Of a DNA stretch of 64,000 nt, positions 46,501 to 54,308 are shown piece by piece (position 1 is the first letter of the stretch; each line of letters starts with the position of its first letter). The notes under the pieces were generated by a model that saw only the letters and a list, made by a program, of their open reading frames with translations, did no database searches and had not been told where the DNA came from. Origin of the DNA: Caldicellulosiruptor acetigenus (GTDB lineage Bacteria; Bacillota; Thermoanaerobacteria; Caldicellulosiruptorales; Caldicellulosiruptoraceae); contig NZ_CP113866.1 of assembly GCF_026914305.1 (NCBI RefSeq), forward strand, positions 62,001 through 126,000, in the 5' to 3' direction. A program made the position numbers and the translations under genes.

Positions 46501-46747
46501 AGTAAATGGCAACAGGCAAACTATAGTTTTAGGTAAAAATCAATTAGCAGCAGTTCTATTTGGCAGAACACTGGTTGTTTATCACAATCCGCGCAAGATT
46601 GACACTTATGCCCAAGATGCAAAGGCTTCAAAGTATATCCTGCATTTTGAGGATAAAGTGGTTGAAATTGAAGGAGAAAAGGTGCCAGAACCATATTCTT
46701 ATGAAGTCAGAAAAGGAATGTGCAAGAAAATCGAGGTTCTTTTATAG
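43514..46747 (+). CDS. GH94/GH149/GH161-type glycoside phosphorylase, candidate beta-1,3-glucan phosphorylase
   Basis: A 1077-residue cytosolic protein without signal peptide. The layout is that of large inverting phosphorylases: an N-terminal beta-sandwich ([33 protein letters not shown]-like strands) and a later (alpha/alpha)6 barrel. [18 protein letters not shown] gives the probable catalytic acid D652, equivalent to the D in the GH94 WND motif. The length suits GH161 (beta-1,3-glucan phosphorylase) or GH149 better than the roughly 800-residue GH94 cellobiose phosphorylases. A GH16 glucanase directly upstream supports a beta-1,3-glucan role, releasing alpha-glucose-1-phosphate. The start is TTG 43514 behind AAGGGGG. 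Family membership between GH94, GH149 and GH161 needs a profile search. Confidence 0.7.
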   Translation: [1077 protein letters not shown]

Positions 46748-46755
46748 TTTCAAAG

Positions 46756-46801
46756 AAGGCTACACTGCCGTCTATTTTTGAGACGGTAGTGTAGTCTTTT
46801 T
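46756..46801 (+). terminator. Terminator of the phosphorylase gene
   Basis: GGCTACACTGCCGTCT (46758-46773) pairs with AGACGGTAGTGTAGTC (46781-46796), with two G:T pairs, followed by TTTTTG. It ends 28 nt before the next start codon. Confidence 0.88.
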
Positions 46802-46829
46802 GACATTTTGTATCAGGAGAGAAAGCAAA

Positions 46830-48569
46830 ATGATTAAAAAGCTTTTGGGAAAGTGGAACGACATAAAGCTTAAAAACAAGCTTTTAATAGCTTTTGTGAT
46901 TTTAATGCTTCTTCCCATGTCTTTAATGTTTCTTCTATCATATACTTCTCTGAAAAACTCCACATTGGAAAAATTTACTCTTTACAATCAGGTCCTCTTT
47001 GAAAATGCTACTGAAGAGGTTCAAAATTTCCTTGATGAGCTAAACAGCATAAAATACGACTTTATCATGGACGATAACCTAATGTCAGATATTGGAAAGA
47101 CTTTTGCAAGGTACACTGATCACCAGGACTCTTTTCTGTACACCAACATCCTGACAAAAATGAGCCAGTTTATTTCAACAAAAGAAATTATTCAGTCAGT
47201 TCAAATTATAAACAAGAGCAAAGAAGTATATTTCTTCTCAAAACTCCAGGGTGATGTGCCCTATGAAAGTGATAAGCAAATCAAAGAAGGTTTTTTCAAT
47301 AGAATAGTAAAACAAGAAGGAAAGTATGTAAATGGTGGTTATGACAAGAGTCGAGATGTGTATGTAGTTGGCTGTGAGCTTTTCTCAAGAGATAAAATCC
47401 AGCCGGTTGCTGAGATGATTGTAAGTTTCAGTTTAAATTTTTTGAAAGACATAATCGAAAAGTATCATCTTACAGAGGGTGGATTTTATGTTGTGGATAA
47501 AAGTTCTAATCAGGTTATATTCAAAACAACAGACAGGTTTGAAGATATCATTAAAACACTTTCTTTAGAAGATGAGACAAAGCTTGCCCCAAAGTTCATT
47601 TTCTTTGAAGAAACTATCCCAGATCTTAATTGGAAACTAATTTACATAATTTCAGAAAGTACACTTCTGAATAACTTTTCATACACAAAACGGCTTTTGA
47701 TATTCAGTTTTAGTTTTCTTGCCATTTTTGCAGTGTTGTTTCTAATTTTTATTTCCGAAAACATTACATCGCCCATAACAAGGCTAATTTACCAGATGAG
47801 AAATTTAGAGCAGTCAAAGCTGCAAAATAGCATCAAGTTTGCCCGCAAAGACGAAATTGGAGATTTGCTAAACTCATTTTATCAGATGCTAAAAAGAATA
47901 GATGAACTTGTCATAAAAGTGTATGAAGAAGAGATTGCAAGGAAAAATGCAGAGATAAATCTCTTGTACATGCAGTTAAATCCTCACTTTTTGTACAACA
48001 CCTTGGACACCATAAATGCCTTGGCTGAGCTTGGACGGTGTGAAGATGTGTCTTTGGTTTCAATTTCGCTTGCAAAGTTTTTGAGGGAAAGCTTAAATTT
48101 TAGCACCTCAACAATCCCGCTTTTCCAGGAAATCCAGCATACAGAACATTATCTTACAATCATGAAGATAAGATTTTCTGGGAAGCTCAGCTACAAGATA
48201 ACTACTGAGGATGACAGTGTTTTTGATGCCGAAGTTCCACGGCATTTGCTGCTTCCACTTGTAGAAAATTCAATTGTCCACGGTTTTAAGAATAAAAAAG
48301 ATGGTGCAAAGATTCTCATAAGATCAAAAAAAGCAGAAGATAAGCTGAAAATAGAGGTTGTTGACAATGGATGTGGAATTGAATGGCAAAAAATAACCCA
48401 GATTAAGGAAAATATAAACAATGGCAGCATTGGTATTTCCAATATCATAAAAAGGCTTAAGATTCTGTACGACAACCAGTTTCATTTTGAGATATCAAGT
48501 AAAGCTGGTTTTTGGACAAAAGTTGTCATAGAAATTCCATGGAAAGAAAAAGAACAAGCTGGGAGGTGA
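46830..48569 (+). CDS. YesM-type sensor histidine kinase (second)
   Basis: A 579-residue membrane kinase. TM1 is LLIAFVILMLLPMSLMFLL and an extracellular Cache-like domain of about 250 residues follows. TM2 (LLIFSFSFLAIFAVLFLIFI) leads to HAMP (NITSPITRLIYQMRNLEQSK). The His_kinase motif is MQLNPHFLYNTLDTIN (H386) and the HATPase has PLVENSIVHGFK, DNGCGIEW and GSIGISNIIKRL. It probably senses sugar near the binding protein and phosphorylates the regulator 4 nt downstream. ATG 46830 follows AGGAGAG; an in-frame ATG at 46800 overlaps the terminator tail and lacks a site. Confidence 0.9.
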   Translation: MIKKLLGKWNDIKLKNKLLIAFVILMLLPMSLMFLLSYTSLKNSTLEKFTLYNQVLFENATEEVQNFLDELNSIKYDFIMDDNLMSDIGKTFARYTDHQDSFLYTNILTKMSQFISTKEIIQSVQIINKSKEVYFFSKLQGDVPYESDKQIKEGFFNRIVKQEGKYVNGGYDKSRDVYVVGCELFSRDKIQPVAEMIVSFSLNFLKDIIEKYHLTEGGFYVVDKSSNQVIFKTTDRFEDIIKTLSLEDETKLAPKFIFFEETIPDLNWKLIYIISESTLLNNFSYTKRLLIFSFSFLAIFAVLFLIFISENITSPITRLIYQMRNLEQSKLQNSIKFARKDEIGDLLNSFYQMLKRIDELVIKVYEEEIARKNAEINLLYMQLNPHFLYNTLDTINALAELGRCEDVSLVSISLAKFLRESLNFSTSTIPLFQEIQHTEHYLTIMKIRFSGKLSYKITTEDDSVFDAEVPRHLLLPLVENSIVHGFKNKKDGAKILIRSKKAEDKLKIEVVDNGCGIEWQKITQIKENINNGSIGISNIIKRLKILYDNQFHFEISSKAGFWTKVVIEIPWKEKEQAGR

Positions 48570-48573
48570 GAAG

Positions 48574-49329
48574 ATGTGCACTCTTTTGATTGTTGAAGAT
48601 GAGGAGATTTTGCTTGAAAGGCTTATGAAGACAATAGATTGGAAGATCGCCGGAGTTGATAAAGTCATAGGCAAAACAAGTAGCGAGGATGCGCTAAGCG
48701 TTGTGCTTACAGAAAATGTGGATGTAGTTCTGACAGATATCAGAATGCCAATTATTGATGGACTTGACTTGGCAGAGTTTATAAAAAATGAAAAGAAAAG
48801 ACCTTATGTAATACTTATGAGCGGCTACAAGGAATTCGAATATGCTCACAGGGCAATTAAACTTGGTGTGATGGATTACATCTTAAAGCCGTTTTCAAAA
48901 GAAGAGGTTCTTGAGGCAGTCAAAAGAGCTGTTGAAAAATTAAACGCAGAAAGCATCCAGCAGGACATTTCAAGTTATTGTGGGAGTGAAGATATCGTCG
49001 ATACTGTGCTTAAATTTATTGCGGCAAATTGTTCAAGACAAATAAGCCTAAATGATGTAGCAGAATATGTCCATCTTCATCCGGTATATCTTAGCAGGCT
49101 TTTGAAAAACAAAACTGGAAAGACATTCAAAGAAATACTCACAGAAGCAAGACTTAAAAAAGCCGAAAGGCTTTTAAAAAATAGCAGTTTGAAACATTAC
49201 GAAATAGCCGAGGCAGTTGGCTTTTCTGATGCCCAGTATTTCAGTCAGGTATTCAAAAAGGTATATGGGATGACACCCATTGAGTGGAAGAAAAAAGCCT
49301 TGGCGCAAGAGTCAAAGTTAAAAATTTAA
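48574..49329 (+). CDS. Short YesN-type response regulator (receiver plus AraC)
   Basis: A 251-residue regulator. The receiver has D9, phospho-acceptor D55 in VLTDIRMPIIDG and YILKPFSKEEV. It runs almost directly into the AraC domain (ISLNDVAEYVHLHPVYLSRL; HYEIAEAVGFSDAQYFSQVF; YGMTPIEWKKKA). It lacks the middle domain of about 280 residues found in the other YesN protein in the window. The gene follows the kinase by 4 nt with a GGGAGGTGAG ribosome site, so the pair is translated together. The adjacent transporter operons are the likely targets. Confidence 0.93.
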   Translation: MCTLLIVEDEEILLERLMKTIDWKIAGVDKVIGKTSSEDALSVVLTENVDVVLTDIRMPIIDGLDLAEFIKNEKKRPYVILMSGYKEFEYAHRAIKLGVMDYILKPFSKEEVLEAVKRAVEKLNAESIQQDISSYCGSEDIVDTVLKFIAANCSRQISLNDVAEYVHLHPVYLSRLLKNKTGKTFKEILTEARLKKAERLLKNSSLKHYEIAEAVGFSDAQYFSQVFKKVYGMTPIEWKKKALAQESKLKI

Positions 49330-49420
49330 ACAAAAAAGTTTTGTTTGTCTATATAAACTATTGGGCATTTGATACTAAAATTAAATTGAAAAATAAAAAA
49401 CGAAATGGAGGTAGTATGCA

Positions 49421-50725
49421 GTGAAAAAGTCATTAAGGTTCATAGCTTTGGCTGTTTTGGTGATTTTTGCTTTTTCGTTTGTCTTACTTACTCAGGTGGG
49501 TGAAAAGAAAGTACAAGGTGCGACAAATGAACTTACGTTCTGGAGCTGGGTGTCTGACTCTGACACAATAAAACAGGTGTACGAGCAGGCTATCAAAGAG
49601 TTTAATTCCAACAACAAGTATGGTGTTAAAATCAAGGCTGTTTACACTCCAGGTGAGCAGTACAAGACAAAACTTCAAACAGCCATGGCAGCAAACAATC
49701 CGCCCGACATTTTAAACATGTGGGCAGCTGGAAAGATGAAACCTTATGTTGATGCAAACAGATTGTATCCAATCAGCGATATTATGAACAAGGATAAGCA
49801 ATGGAAAGATAGATATGTAGACGGTGTTTTTGATCTTACAACATTTAACGGGAAAATTTATGGTATCCCGCAGATTAGAGTTGCAACAGTAATATATTAC
49901 AACAAAGAAATATTCAAAAAATACAATCTGACACCGCCAAAGAAATGGTCAGAACTTGTAAATGTAATAAAGGTTTTAACAAGAAACGGTATAATTCCAT
50001 TCGCTCTTGATGCAAGAGATCCGTGGATCTTGGCAATGTATGCAGAGTATATTGCAAACAGAATAGACCCTGATGCTTATAGAAAGGTTCAAAAAGATCC
50101 AAACGCATGGACAGACAAAGCGTTCATTGAGACAGGCAAGAAGATACAGGAACTGGTCAAACTTGGTGCTTTCCCGAAAGGTGCAACAAGCTTGGACTAT
50201 GTTGCAGCAAGAAATCTTTTTGATCAAGGAAAAGCTGCAATGTATGTAATGGGAATCTGGGATGTAGGTTATCTTTCAACACAATCACCTGTCAAAAACA
50301 AAGTTGGTGCTTTCAAATGGCCAGAAATTGAAGGTGGGAAAGGGAATATTAATAATTTCCTGGCAGGAATAGAACAGGTAATTGCGGTAAGTTCAAATTG
50401 CAAAAATAAACAAGCTGCAGCAGCATGGCTCAAGCTCTTATCAGAACAGAGGTATGCAAAAGACCTTCTGGCTGAAAAAGCAGGGTATTTCCCATCTGTA
50501 AAAGTAAATCCTGATCCAAAGAAGGTTACAGGTCTTTATCTTGAGGTTCTTAATATGTTAAAAGATCAGAACACAAAAGATTCATTTACTTATTATGATG
50601 TCATGTTTGGACCGATAATTGGCGATGGATTTAACAATACAATACAGTCCATTTATCTTGGAAAAGACCCTGTTGAAGCATTCAAAAAGCTTGCAGACAT
50701 TGCTAAAAAAGAAATGAAAAAATAA
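49421..50725 (+). CDS. Extracellular sugar-binding protein (MalE-like, second system)
   Basis: A 434-residue solute-binding protein of the CUT1 family. It has a strong N-terminal hydrophobic segment (FIALAVLVIFAFSFVLLTQV) and no lipobox cysteine. The mature part begins NELTFWSWVSDSDTIKQVYE and has NPPDILNMWAAGKMKPYVDA and FNGKIYGIPQIRVATVIYYN, typical of type-1 sugar-binding proteins. It starts with GTG 49421 behind GGAGGTAG. The two permeases follow after a strong hairpin, which should keep binding protein in excess. Substrate unknown. Confidence 0.9.
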   Translation: MKKSLRFIALAVLVIFAFSFVLLTQVGEKKVQGATNELTFWSWVSDSDTIKQVYEQAIKEFNSNNKYGVKIKAVYTPGEQYKTKLQTAMAANNPPDILNMWAAGKMKPYVDANRLYPISDIMNKDKQWKDRYVDGVFDLTTFNGKIYGIPQIRVATVIYYNKEIFKKYNLTPPKKWSELVNVIKVLTRNGIIPFALDARDPWILAMYAEYIANRIDPDAYRKVQKDPNAWTDKAFIETGKKIQELVKLGAFPKGATSLDYVAARNLFDQGKAAMYVMGIWDVGYLSTQSPVKNKVGAFKWPEIEGGKGNINNFLAGIEQVIAVSSNCKNKQAAAAWLKLLSEQRYAKDLLAEKAGYFPSVKVNPDPKKVTGLYLEVLNMLKDQNTKDSFTYYDVMFGPIIGDGFNNTIQSIYLGKDPVEAFKKLADIAKKEMKK

Positions 50726-50733
50726 AAACTTTT

Positions 50734-50765
50734 GAGCCGAAGAAGTTATTTGGCTTCTTCGGCTC
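50734..50765 (+). terminator. Attenuator hairpin between binding protein and permeases
   Basis: A perfect 12-bp stem, GAGCCGAAGAAG with CTTCTTCGGCTC, around an 8-nt loop. No T run follows directly. It probably protects the upstream mRNA from 3' decay or causes partial termination. Confidence 0.65.
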
Positions 50766-50808
50766 AATCTAAATTTTGAGAAAATTTGATGATGGCGAGG
50801 TGAAACAC

Positions 50809-51687
50809 TTGGAAAAGGCATTTGGGAATAAATTGGCAATTGCTTTATTCATTGCACCTGCGCTAATACTTTTTACTGTGGTTGTACCCCTTCCTATCTT
50901 ACATTCTTTTTATATGAGCTTTTTTAAATGGGATATGCTATCGGAGATGACATATACAGGGTTTGAAAATTACAAGGAGCTCTTTTCTGATGAGATATTT
51001 ATATCATCAATTTTTCACACAATTGAAATAACCATACTTTCTTTAATTTTGCAGGTGAGCTTGGGTCTTTTTTTGGCTTTATGTATAGTCAATATAACAA
51101 GAGGAAGGAAGTATTATCAAAACGCATTTTTTATACCTAACGTTCTGTCAAGTGCGGTAATAGGTATTCTGTGGTTTTTTGTATATAACTATGACTTTGG
51201 ACTTATAAACTCCATTTTAAAAACTGTTGGTCTTCAGTCTTTGCAGCAAGAGTGGCTTTCACAAAAATATGTTATCTTTGCACTGTCCATCACCACATGC
51301 TGGCAGTGGGTAGGATATCATATGATTTTATATGTTGCTGCTATTTCAGGGATACCACAGGATATCATTGAAGCAGCCATTGTTGACGGTGCCCAGGGTT
51401 TTAAAATGGTTTCAAAAATAATAATTCCTCAGATTTTGCCCGTTTTGAGGGTTTCAATAGTCTTGATAATAACAGGGTCGCTGAAATACTTTGACATGGC
51501 ATGGATAATGACTGAAGGTGGTCCAGATTTTGCTTCAGAGACAATTGCCACATACATATACAGAACTGCCTTCAATAAACTTCAGTATGGTCTTGGAAGT
51601 GCAGCGTCAACCTTTTTGTTTGCTGTGAGCATTTTGATTACTATTGTCATAAACAAATTCGCAGCTAAAAGGGAAATCGCATATTAG
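50809..51687 (+). CDS. Sugar ABC transporter permease (MalF/UgpA-like, second system)
   Basis: A 292-residue, six-helix permease. The opening ALFIAPALILFTVVVPLPIL and PLPILHSFYMSFFKWDMLSE are typical of CUT1 MalF/UgpA-type subunits. The EAA loop is EAAIVDGAQGFKMVSKIIIP. I prefer the TTG at 50809 behind GCGAGGTG over a TTG 11 codons upstream. It is followed 17 nt later by its partner and shares the ATPase problem of the other two systems. Confidence 0.88.
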   Translation: MEKAFGNKLAIALFIAPALILFTVVVPLPILHSFYMSFFKWDMLSEMTYTGFENYKELFSDEIFISSIFHTIEITILSLILQVSLGLFLALCIVNITRGRKYYQNAFFIPNVLSSAVIGILWFFVYNYDFGLINSILKTVGLQSLQQEWLSQKYVIFALSITTCWQWVGYHMILYVAAISGIPQDIIEAAIVDGAQGFKMVSKIIIPQILPVLRVSIVLIITGSLKYFDMAWIMTEGGPDFASETIATYIYRTAFNKLQYGLGSAASTFLFAVSILITIVINKFAAKREIAY

Positions 51688-51704
51688 GTTTTGTGAGGTG
51701 AAAC

Positions 51705-52556
51705 GTGGTGTTTGCAAAGTACATTAAAATTTCTTCTGCGGCAAAAATAGTCATATTTGCATTTTTGACTTTTTATTCTATCCTTACATTGTTTCCTTTA
51801 ATATGGCTTGTGTACAACTCACTGAAGACAAACAATGACTTTTTGGCAAATCCTTTTGGTTTGCCGCAAATAAGCAAACTTCAACTTAAGAATTATTATG
51901 ATGCGTGGGTAACCATGGGAATACAGCGCTTTACAATAAACAGCCTTATAATTTCTTCTGTGAGCGTTGTTTTGTCCATTCTCATAAGCTCAATGGCAGC
52001 ATATGCAATTGAGAGGATGATATGGCGCTCGAGCCAAAAAGTTTTGAATTACTTTTTAGCAGGCATCATGGTTCCAATACAGATAATATTGATTCCACTT
52101 TTTATAAACTTTAAAAAGCTAAACCTTTTGGACTCACGCATAGGACTTTTGATTCCAACAGTTGCATTTGCCCTGCCAACATCCATATACATTCTAACAG
52201 GATTTTACAAAACCATCCCGCGAGAGTTAGAAGAAGCAGCTTTGATTGACGGCTGCTCTGTGTACAAGATATTTTACAAGATCATTCTTCCGTTGACGAT
52301 GCCGGCTTTTGTAACAATTGCAGTTTTCAATTTCCTTGGCGCATGGAACGACCTTTTGATACCCTTGGTTCTGATACAGACACCAGAACTTATGACACTG
52401 CCTGTTGGTCTTTTGAACTTCAGGGGAATGTACGGTGCAGAGCTTACCAAAATGTTTGCTGCAGTTGTGATATCAGCAATACCAAGCATAATAATTTACT
52501 TTGTTTTGCAAGACAAGCTTCTAAAAGGTATGATTGCTGGGGCTGTGAAGGGGTAA
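51705..52556 (+). CDS. Sugar ABC transporter permease (MalG/UgpE-like, second system)
   Basis: A 283-residue, six-helix permease and partner of the preceding gene. It has LFPLIWLVYNSLKTNNDFLA near the N-terminus and the EAA loop EAALIDGCSVYKIFYKIILP. FLGAWNDLLIPLVLIQTPEL is typical of MalG-type subunits. It starts at GTG 51705 (or 51708) behind TGAGGTG. A terminator at 52587 closes this transporter operon. Confidence 0.9.
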   Translation: MVFAKYIKISSAAKIVIFAFLTFYSILTLFPLIWLVYNSLKTNNDFLANPFGLPQISKLQLKNYYDAWVTMGIQRFTINSLIISSVSVVLSILISSMAAYAIERMIWRSSQKVLNYFLAGIMVPIQIILIPLFINFKKLNLLDSRIGLLIPTVAFALPTSIYILTGFYKTIPRELEEAALIDGCSVYKIFYKIILPLTMPAFVTIAVFNFLGAWNDLLIPLVLIQTPELMTLPVGLLNFRGMYGAELTKMFAAVVISAIPSIIIYFVLQDKLLKGMIAGAVKG

Positions 52557-52586
52557 AAAATGGAAACAAGGAGAAACCAGAATTGA

Positions 52587-52624
52587 GGGACTGGCAAATA
52601 AAGCAACGACCAGTCCTTTTTTGT
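52587..52624 (+). terminator. Terminator of the second transporter operon
   Basis: GGGACTGG pairs with CCAGTCC(T) around a 15-nt loop, followed by TTTTTTG. A further inverted repeat ACCCGCT...AGCGGGT lies at about 52689-52716 in the gap before the next gene and may be an operator or leader hairpin. Confidence 0.8.
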
Positions 52625-52768
52625 TTGCCATCAAAAACTTTTTGTATCCAATAAATAACAATAATTTTACAAACCTTTTTGCATTTTTACCCGCTTTAAA
52701 ACAAAGCAGCGGGTGCTTATTATATAAATTGTCAAATAAAAATAAACCAATTTGAAGGGGGATTTGTG

Positions 52769-54190
52769 ATGAGCAGGTTGTTTCATCTGAAGAATTGGCG
52801 AATTGTGAGTATTGTGACAGCATTGATTTTCTTGGCTGGAATTGTTTTGGGAGTTGCCTTGATTTCTTCAAAGCCGGCAAAAGCAGTTGCATCTCAGACA
52901 GTTTCTATCAGAGTTGGTATTTGGCCACTTGACAACGATGAAGCAGGCAAAAAAGCATGGCAAAAGTATGAGCAAAACTTTAAAAAGAAATATCCCAACA
53001 TCAAATTGATTCCTGATCCATATTCATATTCACCAGAAACATTTCTTCCAAAAGCAGAAAGTGGAGATTTACCAAACATATTCTACACATGGTTTACAGA
53101 ACCAAGGAAGATAATACCAGCAGGATATGCAGCAGACATTACAACATATGCAAAAAAATATGGGTATGACAAGGCCATCAACCCAGACGTTTTAAAGCTT
53201 TTGACTTATAACGGGAAAATCTATGGCATTCCTCGCGATGGTTATGCACTTGGGCTTTACCTCAATATGAACCTCTTCAAAAAGGCAGGTTTAGTTGACA
53301 AGAATGGTTTGCCAAAATATCCGAAAACATGGGATGAACTTGCAAAGACAGCTCAAATTATAAAGCAAAAGACAGGAAAAGCAGGCTTTTTCATGCCAAG
53401 CAAGGACAATGTAGGTGGCTGGCACTTCACAGCTATTGCATGGTCATTTGGCGCAGAATTTGAAAAGAAAGTGGGTAACAAATGGGTACAAGGGCTTGAC
53501 AGCCCAGGTGCAGTTGCAGCATTGCAGTTCATCAAAGATTTGAAATGGAAATACAATGTACTTTTGCCGAACACACTGCTCAGCTGGGGCGATTGGATCA
53601 AGTATTATGGTACAGACCAGGTTGGAATGGTTCTGGCAGCACCAGACGTTATTAATCTTCCTGTTCAGGACTACAAGATGAGTAAGGACGCAATTGCAAT
53701 TGTTCCAATTCCAAAGGGACCAAAAGGACAGTACACATTAATGGGCGGAACAGCAATAATGTTCTCATCAAATAGCACACCTGCACAGATTGATGCATGC
53801 TTTAAGCTTCTGGAAGTTATAGGTATGTCACCAAAGGTTGACAAGGAAACACTCAATGCTATTGAGATAAGCCTCAAGGAAAAAGCAGCTCAGGGCTTAC
53901 CAGTTGGGCCAAGAGCACTTCCTGTTTGGGTCAACAAAGAAAGAGTTCAGGCAGAAGATGCTATCTACAAGAAATATACAAATGTCAACATGGCATTCTT
54001 CAAACCATACTATGATGAAGCATTCAAACACTTGAAACCAGAAGAGCCTTACTACACTCAAGATCTTTACAGAATATTAGATGGATGCATCCAGCAAGTT
54101 TTGACAAACAAGAATGCCGATCCTAAGAAGATACTGCAAGCAGCAGGAAAAGAGTTCCAAACAAAGTTCTTGGATAAGGTTAAAGAATAA
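52769..54190 (+). CDS. Extracellular sugar-binding protein (third system)
   Basis: A 473-residue solute-binding protein. The N-terminal hydrophobic segment (IVTALIFLAGIVLGVALISS) is preceded by a basic region and has no lipobox cysteine. Mature-protein motifs include RVGIWPLDNDEAGKKAWQKY, FYTWFTEPRKIIPAGYAADI, YNGKIYGIPRDGYALGLYLN and MGGTAIMFSSNSTPAQIDAC. The start is ATG 52769, 8 nt after AAGGGG (an adjacent GTG at 52766 is possible). The two permeases follow after a hairpin. Confidence 0.88.
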   Translation: MSRLFHLKNWRIVSIVTALIFLAGIVLGVALISSKPAKAVASQTVSIRVGIWPLDNDEAGKKAWQKYEQNFKKKYPNIKLIPDPYSYSPETFLPKAESGDLPNIFYTWFTEPRKIIPAGYAADITTYAKKYGYDKAINPDVLKLLTYNGKIYGIPRDGYALGLYLNMNLFKKAGLVDKNGLPKYPKTWDELAKTAQIIKQKTGKAGFFMPSKDNVGGWHFTAIAWSFGAEFEKKVGNKWVQGLDSPGAVAALQFIKDLKWKYNVLLPNTLLSWGDWIKYYGTDQVGMVLAAPDVINLPVQDYKMSKDAIAIVPIPKGPKGQYTLMGGTAIMFSSNSTPAQIDACFKLLEVIGMSPKVDKETLNAIEISLKEKAAQGLPVGPRALPVWVNKERVQAEDAIYKKYTNVNMAFFKPYYDEAFKHLKPEEPYYTQDLYRILDGCIQQVLTNKNADPKKILQAAGKEFQTKFLDKVKE

Positions 54191-54213
54191 GGCTTAAGTT
54201 AGCTTCATCCTGG

Positions 54214-54243
54214 GGAGGAAGTAGAAAAAACTGCTTCCTCCCA
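54214..54243 (+). terminator. Attenuator hairpin after the third binding-protein gene
   Basis: GGGAGGAAG (54214-54222) pairs with CTTCCTCCC (54235-54243). A loose T-rich tract (ATTGAATTTTTTG) follows. Same position in its operon as the hairpin at 50734. Confidence 0.65.
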
Positions 54244-54308
54244 TAATTGAATTTTTTGTTTGGACATCATATGCGGATGTAAAGCTTTTAAAAAGGTGGG
54301 GTTAGGTT

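Noticed and set aside
52689..52716. ACCCGCT...AGCGGGT inverted repeat as a second terminator
   Set aside because: No T run follows and a good terminator already lies at 52587-52624; it is more likely an operator or leader hairpin, too uncertain for its own entry.
54280..54300. TGTAAAGCTTTTAA as a CcpA catabolite (cre) site
   Set aside because: It lacks the central CG of the cre consensus.
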